DNA of 64,000 nucleotides from Allopusillimonas ginsengisoli (lineage in GTDB: Bacteria; Pseudomonadota; Gammaproteobacteria; Burkholderiales; Burkholderiaceae_B), in NCBI GenBank assembly GCA_005239165.1, contig RAPG01000001.1:1-64000 (forward strand), in the 5' to 3' direction. Under the pieces are notes generated by a model. It searched no databases. It was not told the origin of the DNA and saw nothing but the letters and a program-made list of their open reading frames with translations. Of the stretch, positions 54,723 through 63,957 are shown piece by piece. The translations under genes were made by a program, and so were the position numbers. Position 1 is the first letter of the stretch, and each line of letters starts with the position of its first letter.

Positions 54723-55040
54723 TCACGGAGTGCAATAAATGCCCCAGAGTGTGCGCATGACCTGAACAACCTCATCGCTTGCCAGATGGTAATAAATGTA
54801 TTTGCCGCGCCTTTCGGTAGCGACTAACCCTTCTTGCCTCAAAACTGCCAATTGCTGCGACAGTGTGGGCTGGCGGATGCCAAGCACAGACTCGAGCTCA
54901 CCGACATTTTGCGGCGCGACCGCCAACTGACACAGCAATAAAAGACGGTCTTCATTCGCGAGTGTTTTCAGCAGTGCACATGCCTCGCTGGCGTGCGCAC
55001 GCAGTTGATCGAGCGAAAGTGTTGTTGGGTTCTGGCTCAT
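54723..55040 (-). CDS. ArsR-family repressor, BigR/SqrR-like persulfide sensor candidate
   Basis: The 105-residue winged-helix protein shows ALLKTLANEDRLLLLCQLAV, the recognition helix RQPTLSQQLAVLRQEGLVAT and the wing RRGKYIYYHL. There is no metal-binding CVC of the ArsR/CadC type in helix 3. Instead Cys 37 (LLCQL) and Cys 103 (IYCTP) are 66 residues apart, exactly the spacing of the persulfide-sensing pair in BigR and SqrR. It heads the operon with the AhpD-like and DsrE-like genes. An AT-rich palindrome covers its promoter, so it probably represses itself until sulfide or polysulfide appears. Confidence 0.85.
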   Translation of the reverse strand: MSQNPTTLSLDQLRAHASEACALLKTLANEDRLLLLCQLAVAPQNVGELESVLGIRQPTLSQQLAVLRQEGLVATERRGKYIYYHLASDEVVQVMRTLWGIYCTP

Positions 55041-55056
55041 AGGTTAATCATCAGTT

Positions 55057-55079
55057 AATATATATTATTATAGTATATT
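55057..55079 (-). promoter_or_regulatory. AT-rich palindromic promoter of the BigR/SqrR-like operon
   Basis: AATATA and TATATT form the outer arms of a 23-bp AT-only core. On the minus strand a perfect -10 TATAAT lies inside it (55072-55067). An AT-rich palindrome over the promoter is the arrangement expected for BigR-type autoregulation. Confidence 0.55.
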
Positions 55080-55181
55080 TTTTCGTAAAATGAAAGAGGT
55101 CAATGTGATACCTGTAAACTGCCCTCTTGTGCCAGGCTATTTCTTTTCACACGCTTCACACTTACCCCCTTACCGGACACC

Positions 55182-55820
55182 ATGTCTGCTTCTTCCAGTC
55201 AACAGCGGCGCTTCCGTCAAAGCAAGCCGCATGCAGCGCGCCCTGCGAAGCCGCCCTCTGAGCAGCCGCGGCTGATACTGCTGAACAAACCGCACGATGT
55301 GTTGCCGCAGTTTTCTGACGAGCAGGGCCGCGCCACACTGAAAAATTTTGTCAATGTGCCCGACGTATACCCCGCCGGAAGACTAGACCGCGACAGCGAA
55401 GGCCTGATGCTGCTTACTAATGATGGCCGACTTCAGGCCCGCATTGCCGACCCCAGATTCAAAATGGCCAAAACCTACTGGGCACAGGTGGAGGGCGAAC
55501 CGACCAAAACGCAGCTACAACAATTACGCAATGGCGTCATGCTTAAAGACGGCGTTGCCACCGCCAGTACGGCCCAGATCATCCCTGTGCCCAAAATCTG
55601 GCCGCGAACCCCACCGGTGCGTTTTCGTAAAAACATACCCACCACATGGATAGCGCTGGTTATCCATGAAGGACGCAACCGCCAGGTGCGACGCATGACT
55701 GCTGCCGTCGGTCTTCCTACCTTGAGGCTAGTGCGCGTCCAAGTCGGACCCTGGGCACTCGCAGAGCTTTTGCCTGGCCAGTGGCGCGACGTGGCACCAG
55801 TATTTCCAAGCGCCGGCTAA
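55182..55820 (+). CDS. rluE: 23S rRNA pseudouridine synthase, RluE/RsuA family
   Basis: It converts a uridine of 23S rRNA to pseudouridine (U2457 in E. coli). After a basic, disordered N-terminus (about 28 residues) it starts the catalytic domain directly (LILLNKPHDVLPQFSDEQGR), without an S4 domain, as RluE does. The catalytic Asp is in YPAGRLDRDSEGLMLLTNDG, and KTYWAQVEGEP and HEGRNRQVRRMTAAVGLPTLRL-type motifs follow. The ATG at 55182 has only a weak ribosome site. The gene is divergent from the ArsR-type operon. Confidence 0.88.
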   Translation: MSASSSQQRRFRQSKPHAARPAKPPSEQPRLILLNKPHDVLPQFSDEQGRATLKNFVNVPDVYPAGRLDRDSEGLMLLTNDGRLQARIADPRFKMAKTYWAQVEGEPTKTQLQQLRNGVMLKDGVATASTAQIIPVPKIWPRTPPVRFRKNIPTTWIALVIHEGRNRQVRRMTAAVGLPTLRLVRVQVGPWALAELLPGQWRDVAPVFPSAG

Positions 55821-56196
55821 GCCGGGTTTATTACGCCACGCCACATTCGGGTTCACTCACCACAAAGACTGTGGGCCCCACAAATAAACCGATGCCTTTT
55901 TTGCGTTGGCGCAGGCAATGCAGGTTTTGGTTATGCGGCAGGTACGGCGATCAACGAGCCCGGCCGCACTGCATGGGCCAGACTAAGCCTGCAGTTCTAA
56001 GGTCTGGCATGCCAGAGGGGTATAAAGGCGACACCCTGCACCGCACCTCATTGGCGTAACGCATAGGTATTCAACGGCAAGCAGATCATGCCGAAATAGT
56101 GTAGAATTACGCTCTTGGCTCGTTGCGCAGTTTACTCGGGCCAATGCCCAAAAAAGGGAAGCCGCTGCGCTTCCCTTTCCAATATTTCTTGTCTGC
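55821..56196. other. 376-bp leader region of tRNA-Cys
   Basis: No convincing gene lies here. TAGAAT at 56102-56107 is a possible -10 for the tRNA. A perfect 10-bp hairpin (AAAGGGAAGC and GCTTCCCTTT, 56153-56178) ends 18 bases before the tRNA and is annotated separately. Confidence 0.5.
56153..56178. terminator. Hairpin just upstream of tRNA-Cys
   Basis: The stem AAAGGGAAGC with GCTTCCCTTT has a 6-base loop. On the minus strand it continues into three more T, on the plus strand into TTCC only. No minus-strand gene ends here, so it could be a processing structure in the tRNA precursor or the end of a short unannotated transcript. Confidence 0.35.
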
Positions 56197-56270
56197 GGCG
56201 CGATGGCAGAGTGGTTATGCAGCGGATTGCAAATCCGTGTACCCCGGTTCGATTCCGAGTCGCGCCTCCA
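56197..56270 (+). tRNA. tRNA-Cys (anticodon GCA)
   Basis: The 74 bases fold as a cloverleaf: acceptor GGCGCGA with TCGCGCC, anticodon stem and loop GGATTGCAAATCC with anticodon GCA, T-loop TTCGATT, discriminator T and encoded CCA. The T-stem contains one apparent C-A mismatch (CCCGG against CCGAG). Confidence 0.95.
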
Positions 56271-56311
56271 TACTTCAAGCGGTGCCCCAAGAACCAAGGC
56301 AGTCGTGTGAT

Positions 56312-57052
56312 ATGGCATTTGAACCTGTGCAGTCCTATACTCGCGTCCGACTATCCGACGTGGTGTCAGATCAGATCAAAGCGCTTATCGCAAAAGGCGA
56401 GCTAAGCCCTGGCGACCGGCTACCGGCAGAGCGCGAGCTTGCCGCACGGTTAAGCGTTTCTCGGGCATCTCTGCGCGAAGCTCTGGTGCGGCTTGAGGCA
56501 GATCACTACATTGCCTCTGAAGGTCGCGGCGGGTTTGTCGTTGCAAACCTGACCACCCAAATGGTGTCAAACCCACTTACCGAGCTCGTATTACAACGCC
56601 CAAGCGCCTGTATTGATGTGCTCGAGTTGCGTCTTGCGCTCGAGTCGCGTGCCACCGAGCTTGCAACGCAACGCGCTACCGAACACGATCTCGACAATAT
56701 ACGTCTGGCATTCGAAGCGTTGCGTGACCATACCCTGCGCCCCGAGCACGGCACCATCGCCGGCCTCGACGCACGCTTTCACATGTCAATCGCCCAGGCC
56801 ACACACAACTTTGCCATCATCCATGTCATGAACGGCCTGCACGGCCTGCTGCAAGAATCCATGCGCAGCGCTCACAAGCTGGTCAACTACGATCACGATG
56901 TCGAGCTGCAACTGCTTGAGCAGCACCAAGTCATTTTCGACAACATCATGCAGCGCAATACCGACGGCGCACGCCAGGCTGCAGAGCGTCATCTTGGTTA
57001 TGTCCGCACGCTGTATCAGCGCAATAGCGCTGCACAGCCGGGTCAGGCCTAG
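56312..57052 (+). CDS. GntR/FadR-family regulator, LldR-like
   Basis: The 246-residue protein has a GntR winged helix at the N-terminus (VVSDQIKALIAKGELSPGDR, LPAERELAARLSVSRASLRE, ALVRLEADHYI) and an all-helical FCD domain with metal-ligand-type residues in LDARFHMSIAQATHN and the late GARQAAERHLGYV. This is the PdhR/LldR subgroup. It is convergent with the L-lactate permease gene, whose promoter carries a TGGT-N3-ACCA operator of this subgroup, so it likely represses lactate uptake. ATG 56312 lies 41 bases after the tRNA; its ribosome site is weak. Confidence 0.85.
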   Translation: MAFEPVQSYTRVRLSDVVSDQIKALIAKGELSPGDRLPAERELAARLSVSRASLREALVRLEADHYIASEGRGGFVVANLTTQMVSNPLTELVLQRPSACIDVLELRLALESRATELATQRATEHDLDNIRLAFEALRDHTLRPEHGTIAGLDARFHMSIAQATHNFAIIHVMNGLHGLLQESMRSAHKLVNYDHDVELQLLEQHQVIFDNIMQRNTDGARQAAERHLGYVRTLYQRNSAAQPGQA

Positions 57053-57144
57053 CCTCAGCGCCTGATGCGCCACCCATCCTGAAGTTCGGCGATTCGCGCT
57101 TTCCCTTGTGCACTCTGGCACCGGCGCAGCACACCTTCAATGAG

Positions 57145-57184
57145 AAAAAGACCGGATACCCATGCTTGGGAACCCGGCCTTTCT
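57145..57184. terminator. Bidirectional terminator between the GntR regulator and lactate permease
   Basis: AAAG, CCGG and CCC pair with GGG, CCGG and CTTT around a short loop, with an A-run on the left and a short T-run on the right. It sits between two convergent genes. Confidence 0.6.
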
Positions 57185-57242
57185 AAGCTGACCACGGCAT
57201 CTGTAAGACGCCGCAGCCAAGTCTTGCTTTTTCCAGCCTGAC

Positions 57243-58937
57243 TTATTGCGCCATGAGCGGGTCGGTTATACCCATTACATGTATCGCAATCATCGCAAGA
57301 AAACCCACGATAGCCACGTAATAGAGGGTTGACCAGATAGTTTTGCGCAATATTGCACCTTCGCGGCCCAGAAAGCCCACCGTCGCCGATGCGGCAACCA
57401 CATTATGAATGGCAACCATATTGCCAGCTGCTGCACCAACAGCCTGTACGGCAACAATTAATACGCTCGAGACGGCAAGATGCTCTGCAACGCCGAACTG
57501 GAACTGACTGAGCATCATATTACTGACGGTATTAGAGCCGGCAATAAACGCACCCAGAGCACCCACCGCAGGGGCAAAAGCCGGATACACCTGACCCACG
57601 GTATCGGCCACCCACTGAGCCATGATGATAGGCATGCTGGCCAGACCACTGGCATTGACGCCCGAGTTAATCAGAATGCGCACCATGGGAATGGTAAAGA
57701 TCAGCACAAAGCCCGCACCCAGCAGCACCTTGGTCGACTCTGAAAACGCAGCACCAAGCTCGCGCGGTTTCATGTGATGGATGAAATATGTTGCCAGTAC
57801 GGCAATGACGAGAATACCGCCCGGCAGGTACAAAGGCATGAAATCACCGCTAACCCCTGCTTCGCCCATGATGTTTTTGAACACGAGCACCACTGACTTC
57901 ATGGCACTGCCAACAGCAGGCACGGTGCGGCTGATGATCAGAAGCACCGCAACCAGCACATACGGCATCCAGGCCCGGAAGCCGCTCATGGCCCGGTTGG
58001 TCATGTCTTCGATCTTGATTTCAACCGTACCCAGCCACTCGGAAGGCCAGTCTTTGGCGTCAGCGAAATCCCATGTGGTCTTGGGAATCAAAAAACCCTT
58101 TTTCGCTGCGATAGTGACTATTGATAGGCCGACCAGACCGCCCAGCATGGACGGAAACTCAGGGCCCAGAATAATACCCGTAAGCATATAAGGAATGGTG
58201 AAGCAGAAACCCGCAAAAATGGCGAACGGAATGGCAGGAAAGGCATCGCGCCAGCGTTTTTCTTTGCCAAAGAAACGGGTAAGCATAAGCACCATCAACA
58301 CGGGCATGATGGTGCCGGCGATGGCATGAATGATGGCCACTTCGGACACGATCAGACGGAAGTACTCAGGCCAGTTGCTGCCCACTGCGGCCAGACGCTC
58401 AGTGATGCTAGCGGTATCAAGCCCACTGTTGATGCCGATGATCATCGGCGTGCCGACCGCCCCAAACGAAACCGGCGTACTCTGCACCATCATGCCAAGC
58501 ATGACTGCAGCCATGGCCGGAAAGCCCAGGCCCACCAACAAAGGCGCGACAATGGCTGCAGGTGTGCCAAAGCCCGAGGCACCTTCAATAAAGCAGCCAA
58601 AAAGCCAGGCAATAATGATGGCCTGAATGCGCCGGTCAGGGCTAAGGGCAATAAAGCCCGAGCGGATGGCAGCCATGCCGCCTGAATACTTAAGCGTATT
58701 CAGCACCAAAATGGCGCCGTAGATTATCCACAATACGCCGGCGGTGACGATAAGGCCTTGCAAAGTTGAAGCAATAACCCGATTCAAACTCATGTCCCAG
58801 GCATAGAGCGCAACCAGCACGGAAAGCAGATATACCAGCGGCATCGCACGGGACGCCGGCCAGCGTAGCGCAACCAGTAAGATGGCGGCCAGCAGTATGG
58901 GAGAAAACGCAAGCAACGCGAGCAGGCTTAAAGACAT
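57243..58937 (-). CDS. lldP: L-lactate permease
   Basis: The 564-residue transporter of the LctP/GlcA family takes up lactate (and often glycolate) with protons. About 12-14 membrane segments are present, with family motifs [39 protein letters not shown], and late [20 protein letters not shown] and [21 protein letters not shown] four bases before ATG 58937 sets the start. No lactate dehydrogenase gene is adjacent. Confidence 0.93.
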   Translation of the reverse strand: MSLSLLALLAFSPILLAAILLVALRWPASRAMPLVYLLSVLVALYAWDMSLNRVIASTLQGLIVTAGVLWIIYGAILVLNTLKYSGGMAAIRSGFIALSPDRRIQAIIIAWLFGCFIEGASGFGTPAAIVAPLLVGLGFPAMAAVMLGMMVQSTPVSFGAVGTPMIIGINSGLDTASITERLAAVGSNWPEYFRLIVSEVAIIHAIAGTIMPVLMVLMLTRFFGKEKRWRDAFPAIPFAIFAGFCFTIPYMLTGIILGPEFPSMLGGLVGLSIVTIAAKKGFLIPKTTWDFADAKDWPSEWLGTVEIKIEDMTNRAMSGFRAWMPYVLVAVLLIISRTVPAVGSAMKSVVLVFKNIMGEAGVSGDFMPLYLPGGILVIAVLATYFIHHMKPRELGAAFSESTKVLLGAGFVLIFTIPMVRILINSGVNASGLASMPIIMAQWVADTVGQVYPAFAPAVGALGAFIAGSNTVSNMMLSQFQFGVAEHLAVSSVLIVAVQAVGAAAGNMVAIHNVVAASATVGFLGREGAILRKTIWSTLYYVAIVGFLAMIAIHVMGITDPLMAQ

Positions 58938-59341
58938 ACCACCTCCTGGAGGGAGGCAGACGCGCAGGAACGGATGATTCCGTTGCCGGGTTTCGAGCAA
59001 ATCACAAAAGTCTCCTTGGGATTGATGTCAGACTGAAACTGCCTGGAATTTAATAGCGGCGGGCATCTAAATAAGCCCTTTGGCCTGCAAAACACCCGAT
59101 TGCGACCAGTACGACGCAAACCCGGTCTTTATGGTCTGACCAACCGGACCGAATATTAATTTGCGCCATTTGTGATGTCAACGAGAACACCGCTTTTAGC
59201 GGCAAATCTAGGGTTTACGATAATCTGCAGAGGGTTTCTGCAGAGTCAGGGGGCTACATTCAATACATTGCCTGCAAGGGCTTCTTGCAGCCCGCCAACT
59301 CTTCTATACTTGATGCACTGAGCTATATAGAGGGGTTGCGC
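58938..59341. other. 404-bp divergent region between lldP and the conserved gene at 59342
   Basis: It contains the lldP promoter and operator, annotated separately. The part next to 59342 holds a possible ribosome site but no clear promoter. The hydrophilic in-frame reading from 59285 to 59341 is judged non-coding. Confidence 0.5.
59132..59181 (-). promoter_or_regulatory. lldP promoter with TGGT-CTG-ACCA operator
   Basis: On the minus strand a perfect -35 TTGACA (59181-59176), a 17-base spacer and -10 TAATAT (59158-59153) are followed by TGGTCTGACCA (59142-59132), which would lie just after the start of transcription. TGGT-N3-ACCA is the half-site pattern of PdhR/LldR-type GntR repressors. 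Confidence 0.7.
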
Positions 59342-59977
59342 GTGGATAAACAAGTACTGGCCGCCATGGCGCGATGGCCCGATGTGCCTGATGTATTCGG
59401 CTGGCTGTCACTCACTCGTCAAGGAAAATGGCGCCTGCATCCCAATGCCGACGCACTGGCGCATCTGGCCCGCGACAGCGGCCCTCTTCCAGGCGAGCCT
59501 ATTACCAGCCACACAATTCTCAACTTTATCAATAAAAACTATGAGGGTGACGCACAGGGCCGCTGGTATTTCCAGAATGGCCCGCAGCGCGTTTTTGTTC
59601 GGCTTGATGCCGCGCCCCACATTTTGCACACGGTCACCGACACACAGGGCACGCTAGGGCTTCATACCCATAACGGCCTCAATGCCGCTCACGTTCATGA
59701 GTGGCTGCTTGCGGATGACGGCAGCCTGTACGCGCGTACCGATCAGGGGCCAGGCATCGTCAACGGACGCGACCTGGAAGCCGTGCTAACCCTGCTGACC
59801 ACAAAAGACGACACCAACATGCTCGACCTGCTTGCACACACACCAGACGCCACCGGCCCTTTTGTCATTACCCAAGGGTTTCACGGCGACACACACCCTG
59901 CCAAAACCATATTGCGGCGCTGCCCGGCCACAGATATTGCCACTATCCTGGGTTTTCAGCACAACCCGCAACCCTGA
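59342..59977 (+). CDS. Conserved protein of unknown function (betaproteobacterial DUF)
   Basis: The 211-residue protein is soluble and has no signal peptide. Marks include VLAAMARWPDVPDVFGWLSL, RQGKWRL, FINKNYEGDAQGRWYFQNGP, QRVFVRLDAAPHI and a His-rich centre (LGLHTHNGLNAAHVHEWLL). I recall similar proteins of unknown function in Burkholderiales but give no family number. The start is GTG 59342, because GAGGGG stands six bases before it; the TTG at 59285 lacks a site. It is followed by the Nudix gene after 81 bases. Confidence 0.75.
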   Translation: MDKQVLAAMARWPDVPDVFGWLSLTRQGKWRLHPNADALAHLARDSGPLPGEPITSHTILNFINKNYEGDAQGRWYFQNGPQRVFVRLDAAPHILHTVTDTQGTLGLHTHNGLNAAHVHEWLLADDGSLYARTDQGPGIVNGRDLEAVLTLLTTKDDTNMLDLLAHTPDATGPFVITQGFHGDTHPAKTILRRCPATDIATILGFQHNPQP

Positions 59978-60058
59978 CTGCTGCGCAAGGCATGCTGCGC
60001 CGCGGCCGCCTCGCGTTCCACAACCATGATCTCGGCGCTTTGAGTAGAATCTGTAGCC

Positions 60059-60646
60059 ATGACACCGCACGCTCCCACTTTTTATTTTCCGGCGCCACGC
60101 GCCCAACATTTTTGCAGCCAGTGCGGAGAACGACTTACCCGTCTGATTCCACCCGACGACAACCGCGAACGCGACGTCTGCGAGCACTGCGGTGCCGTGC
60201 ACTACCAAAACCCCCGCAATGTAGTCGGGGTGCTTCCCGTATGGCACGACAAAATTCTGCTGTGTCGGCGCGCCATTGAGCCGCGCTACGACAAATGGAC
60301 GCTTCCGGCAGGTTTTATGGAACTGGGCGAAACCACCGCACAGGGCGCCATGCGCGAAACCCAGGAAGAGGCCGGCGCTCAGATCGAACTGGGCCCTCTG
60401 TATACCGTCATTGACGTGCCGCATGCCGAACAGGTGCACTTCTTTTACCTGGCCAACGTACTCAGCGAAGACCTTTACCCTGGCCCCGAAAGCCTTGACG
60501 CACGGTTTTTCCGCGAGGAAGAAATACCCTGGGACGAGCTGGCATTTCGCACCATAAAATCGACGCTCGAGCATTATGTCGCAGATCGTCACTCAGGCAC
60601 ATTCCCTATACACTGTTATGAGATTCCCGATCCGTATCCAAAGTAG
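60059..60646 (+). CDS. Nudix hydrolase with zinc ribbon
   Basis: The 195-residue protein has a four-Cys zinc ribbon (C19, C22, C41, C44: CSQC and CEHC) and the Nudix box GFMELGETTAQGAMRETQEE with AGA after it (near residues 86-108). The pairing resembles the NudC and NADH-pyrophosphatase layout, but the protein is shorter and lacks the NudC N-terminal domain. The substrate is a nucleoside diphosphate derivative, not more precisely known. It precedes aat by 12 bases in the order conserved in Bordetella relatives. Confidence 0.9.
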   Translation: MTPHAPTFYFPAPRAQHFCSQCGERLTRLIPPDDNRERDVCEHCGAVHYQNPRNVVGVLPVWHDKILLCRRAIEPRYDKWTLPAGFMELGETTAQGAMRETQEEAGAQIELGPLYTVIDVPHAEQVHFFYLANVLSEDLYPGPESLDARFFREEEIPWDELAFRTIKSTLEHYVADRHSGTFPIHCYEIPDPYPK

Positions 60647-60658
60647 TCTGGAGCAGTT

Positions 60659-61411
60659 GTGACTGGCCTCACTTGGCTTGATGACCATACCTCGTTTCCC
60701 GATCCAGGCTTGGCAATGCCTGAAGGGCTTCTGGCGGCCGGCGCAAGCTTGTCCATACCCCGGCTTGCTGAAGCCTACAGCAAGGGGATTTTTCCGTGGT
60801 ACAACGAAGGCGATCCAATACTGTGGTGGAGCCCTGACCCCCGCATGGTGCTTGCCTGTGAGCGTTTCAAGGTCTCACGGTCGCTGTCCAAAAAACTGAA
60901 ACAAATCGCCCATACAGAGTGCACACCAGACTCCCGGATACGCATCACGACCGATGTTGCCTTTCCGGCCGTGATGGCTGCCTGCGCAGGCCCGCGCGGC
61001 ACACAGCGGGCCACCTGGATATCACTGGATGTCCAGGACGCCTATTACGCCTGGCATCAGGCGGGTGCCGTACACAGTGTCGAAACCTGGATCGACGGCA
61101 AATTGGCCGGCGGCCTGTATGGCGTATGCCTTGGGCGTTTCTTTTTTGGTGAGTCTATGTTCAGCCACGTCAGCGATGCCAGCAAACTGGCACTGGCCTA
61201 CCTGACGCGTTTTCTGTTGACGCAGGGCATCCGGCACATTGACTGCCAGCAGCAAACCCGGCATCTCGCAAGCCTTGGTGCAGCGCCACTGCCTCGGCGT
61301 CAGTTTCTTGTATTGCTGGCCGATGCACTGAGCCAGCCGTCTCCCATCTGGCGACCTGGCCAGTTGCTGCAATCAGGCCAACTTGCGCCACTGGGTCAAA
61401 CTACCTCATAA
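60659..61411 (+). CDS. aat: Leucyl/phenylalanyl-tRNA-protein transferase
   Basis: It attaches Leu or Phe to proteins with N-terminal Lys or Arg, marking them for ClpAP. The 250-residue protein has the invariant [48 protein letters not shown] and [15 protein letters not shown]. The start is GTG 60659 with GGAG five bases before it. It overlaps the ORF of bpt only if the latter began early; with bpt at 61449 the gap is 37 bases. Confidence 0.95.
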   Translation: MTGLTWLDDHTSFPDPGLAMPEGLLAAGASLSIPRLAEAYSKGIFPWYNEGDPILWWSPDPRMVLACERFKVSRSLSKKLKQIAHTECTPDSRIRITTDVAFPAVMAACAGPRGTQRATWISLDVQDAYYAWHQAGAVHSVETWIDGKLAGGLYGVCLGRFFFGESMFSHVSDASKLALAYLTRFLLTQGIRHIDCQQQTRHLASLGAAPLPRRQFLVLLADALSQPSPIWRPGQLLQSGQLAPLGQTTS

Positions 61412-61448
61412 TCAAGATGAACCTGCCCTGAACAACCGAGCGCCTGTC

Positions 61449-62180
61449 ATGACTCAATTAAACGAACCAGGCCTGCAAACCTTGCAATTTTATGCCACAG
61501 CTGCTTACCCGTGCAGCTACATTCCCGGGCGCGAAGCACGGTCTCAAGTGGCGGCGCCAACACATCTCATTAACCCCGAGATTTACTCGCAATTGGTCGA
61601 ACAGGGGTTCAGGCGCAGCGGGCTGTTTACCTACCGGCCACATTGCAATCTCTGTAAAGCGTGTGTACCCATACGCATAGATGTCGCCCGCTTTCAACCC
61701 AAGCGCAACCAACGCAAAACCTTTAACCACCACAGCAATCTGGTGCCCCGCGACTTGCCCCTGCACTGGAATGACGAACACTTTGCCCTCTACGAGCGCT
61801 ATCAGCACACTCGGCATGCAGGCGCCGGCATGGACGAAGACAGTCGCGCACAATACACACAGTTTTTACTCACTAGCCGTGTCGACTCCCGCCTGATCGA
61901 GTTTCGCCTGCCTTCAGGCGAGCTGCAAATGGTGTCTATTATCGATATTCTCGACACCGGCTTGTCATCGGTGTACACCTTTTTTGATCCTGACGCAGCG
62001 GGCAGCCTTGGCACCTACGGCATACTTTGGCAGATAGACCGCTGTCGCGCCATGGGGCTACCATGGCTCTATCTGGGGTACTGGATACAGCAAAGCCGTA
62101 AAATGATGTACAAGTCCCGCTTTCAGCCCTACCAGTTGCTGCATGACGGTCGCTGGCAAGAAGCCGAAAATCAAACCTAA
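61449..62180 (+). CDS. bpt: Aspartate/glutamate leucyltransferase (Bpt, ATE1 family)
   Basis: It adds Leu to proteins with N-terminal Asp or Glu. The 243-residue protein starts with the Cys-containing N-terminal module ([17 protein letters not shown]), has [28 protein letters not shown] and the C-terminal transferase core ([40 protein letters not shown]). It is the Bpt rather than arginyl branch by bacterial context. ATG 61449 matches the family start; an in-frame codon at 61383 lies inside aat. With aat it forms an N-degron pair. Confidence 0.93.
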   Translation: MTQLNEPGLQTLQFYATAAYPCSYIPGREARSQVAAPTHLINPEIYSQLVEQGFRRSGLFTYRPHCNLCKACVPIRIDVARFQPKRNQRKTFNHHSNLVPRDLPLHWNDEHFALYERYQHTRHAGAGMDEDSRAQYTQFLLTSRVDSRLIEFRLPSGELQMVSIIDILDTGLSSVYTFFDPDAAGSLGTYGILWQIDRCRAMGLPWLYLGYWIQQSRKMMYKSRFQPYQLLHDGRWQEAENQT

Positions 62181-62193
62181 AGTATCCTCAGGC

Positions 62194-63231
62194 ATGTCAC
62201 TTTTATTTAACAGCTATCCGCTGGCGCGCGCCGCGCTGTTCTCCATGGACGCCGAAAATGCGCACGATCTTACCTTGTCAGCTCTGCAAAAGGCCTATAA
62301 CTGCAGTCTGACTCGTGGGTTGCTGGCGGCACAACCACAACTTCCCTGCTCGCTCATGGGTTTATCGCTGCGCAATCCCGTCGGTCTGGCCGCTGGCCTT
62401 GATAAAAACGGCGCGCACATCGATGCACTGGGCAACCTTGGCTTTGGTTTTGTCGAAGTTGGCACTGTTACGCCAAAGGCACAGCCTGGCAACCCTCGTC
62501 CCCGCATGTTCAGGCTGCCGCGAGCACAGTGCCTCATCAACCGCATGGGCTTTAACAATCAGGGGCTTGATGCTTTCATTGCCAATGTACGCAAAAGCCA
62601 ATGGCGCAGCCAGGGTGGCATTCTGGGTCTCAACATTGGCAAGAACGCAGCCACCCCCATCGACAACGCAGTCGACGACTATCTGCTGGGGCTTGAGGGC
62701 GTATACGCGCACGCTGACTACATTACGGTCAACATCTCATCGCCCAACACCACTAACTTGCGCAATCTACAGGGGCGCGACGCGCTTGCCGCATTGCTGT
62801 CTCCTTTGCAAGAAAAACGCAAAGAGCTTGAAGACCAATACGGGCGGCGGGTGCCCTTGGCGGTGAAAATCGCACCCGATCTAAGCACCGAAGAAATCGA
62901 CGTCATCGCCGATCTGCTGCCTCATCACGATATAGACGGCGTTATCGCCACCAACACCACACTTGCACGCGATGCCGTGCAAGGCCTGCCCTATGCCAAT
63001 GAGGCGGGCGGCCTGTCAGGGCCACCGGTTCATGCGCTTTCGCTGGTCGTGATAAGGCGGCTGCGCGAGCGGCTTGGTGACGGCTTTCCAATTATCGGAG
63101 TGGGCGGCATTGCTTCGGGCCGTCAGGCGCAGGAAAAAATGGCCGCTGGCGCCAATGCTGTCCAGCTTTACACAGGCCTTATCTATCACGGCCCTGCACT
63201 GGTGCAAGAATGTGTCAATGCGCTTAAATAA
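62194..63231 (+). CDS. pyrD: Dihydroorotate dehydrogenase (quinone), class 2
   Basis: This membrane-associated FMN enzyme oxidises dihydroorotate to orotate with ubiquinone. The 345-residue protein has the class 2 N-terminal helix ([18 protein letters not shown]), [33 protein letters not shown], the catalytic Ser in [28 protein letters not shown] and [14 protein letters not shown] 62194 is the family start; an in-frame codon at 62143 is inside bpt. It ends the run of three genes before a bidirectional terminator. Confidence 0.95.
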   Translation: MSLLFNSYPLARAALFSMDAENAHDLTLSALQKAYNCSLTRGLLAAQPQLPCSLMGLSLRNPVGLAAGLDKNGAHIDALGNLGFGFVEVGTVTPKAQPGNPRPRMFRLPRAQCLINRMGFNNQGLDAFIANVRKSQWRSQGGILGLNIGKNAATPIDNAVDDYLLGLEGVYAHADYITVNISSPNTTNLRNLQGRDALAALLSPLQEKRKELEDQYGRRVPLAVKIAPDLSTEEIDVIADLLPHHDIDGVIATNTTLARDAVQGLPYANEAGGLSGPPVHALSLVVIRRLRERLGDGFPIIGVGGIASGRQAQEKMAAGANAVQLYTGLIYHGPALVQECVNALK

Positions 63232-63293
63232 CCCTGGCAATCATCATCGGCATAGCAGGCAGCCTGTGTAGACTGTGCCCATGCTGGGCGCAG

Positions 63294-63326
63294 AAAAAAC
63301 CCCACGTAAAAAATACGTGGGGTTTT
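63294..63326. terminator. Bidirectional terminator between pyrD and the phasin gene
   Basis: CCCCACGTA and TACGTGGGG form a perfect 9-bp stem with a 5-A loop (63300-63322), flanked by six A on the left and four T on the right. Confidence 0.92.
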
Positions 63327-63378
63327 CACTGCGACTCAGACCAGCCTTTAGAAGCCCCGGTCTGACTGCAAAAGCTGA

Positions 63379-63957
63379 TTAGGCCTTGCGAGCGGCGCGT
63401 GGAGCAGCTTTGGAAGCAGCTTCAGCGGCGTCAGTGGCAGCCTTGAACGTGGCGTCGGTGGCAGCGTTGATGTTGGACTCAGCCGCATCAGCAGCTTGAC
63501 GCACAGCCTTGTTGACCGAGTCGTAAGCGTTGTTGGCAGTAGCCAGCGACGACTTCAACAGAGCAACTGCACCTTCGGAGCCAGTAGGCGCGTTCTTGGA
63601 GATTTGATCAATAGCCTCGGCAACCTGCTGCTGGCCTTGGGCGATTTGCTCTTCGGACAACTTGGACAGGTCAACCTGCACACCCGAAAGAATATCGTAA
63701 ACGTGCTTGCTGTAAGCCAGCGACTTTTCAGCGTTAGGCTGAACCAGACCCGATGTAAACGAAACGGCGTCTTGGGCGTCTTTGATTTGGACGGCTTGTT
63801 GCGATTTCTCTGCAACTTCGTCAAGCGTGGCTTTCACGACTTTGAGGTTTAAGTTGATGAGTTTTTCGAAACCAGCGAAAAGTGTACCCTGGACAGCAAG
63901 CATGTTATCAAGAACTGCTTTCTGGCTGGCTGCTACGTGTTGGGGGATGGCGCTCAT
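63379..63957 (-). CDS. phaP: Phasin family protein
   Basis: The 192-residue, nearly all-helical protein coats polyhydroxyalkanoate granules. It has the phasin_2 pattern: AVLDNMLAVQGTLFAGFEKL, INLNLKVVKATLDEVAEKSQ, then QKQVAEAI-like QQQVAEAIDQISKNAPTG. An Ala- and Lys-rich tail (AAEAASKAAPRAARKA) follows, as in Burkholderiales phasins. AAGGA lies a few bases before ATG 63957. The bias to common codons suggests strong expression. Confidence 0.92.
   Translation of the reverse strand: MSAIPQHVAASQKAVLDNMLAVQGTLFAGFEKLINLNLKVVKATLDEVAEKSQQAVQIKDAQDAVSFTSGLVQPNAEKSLAYSKHVYDILSGVQVDLSKLSEEQIAQGQQQVAEAIDQISKNAPTGSEGAVALLKSSLATANNAYDSVNKAVRQAADAAESNINAATDATFKAATDAAEAASKAAPRAARKA

Noticed and set aside
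54723..55040. Arsenic- or cadmium-responsive ArsR
   Set aside because: The metal-binding CVC motif is missing, and the neighbours are not metal resistance genes.
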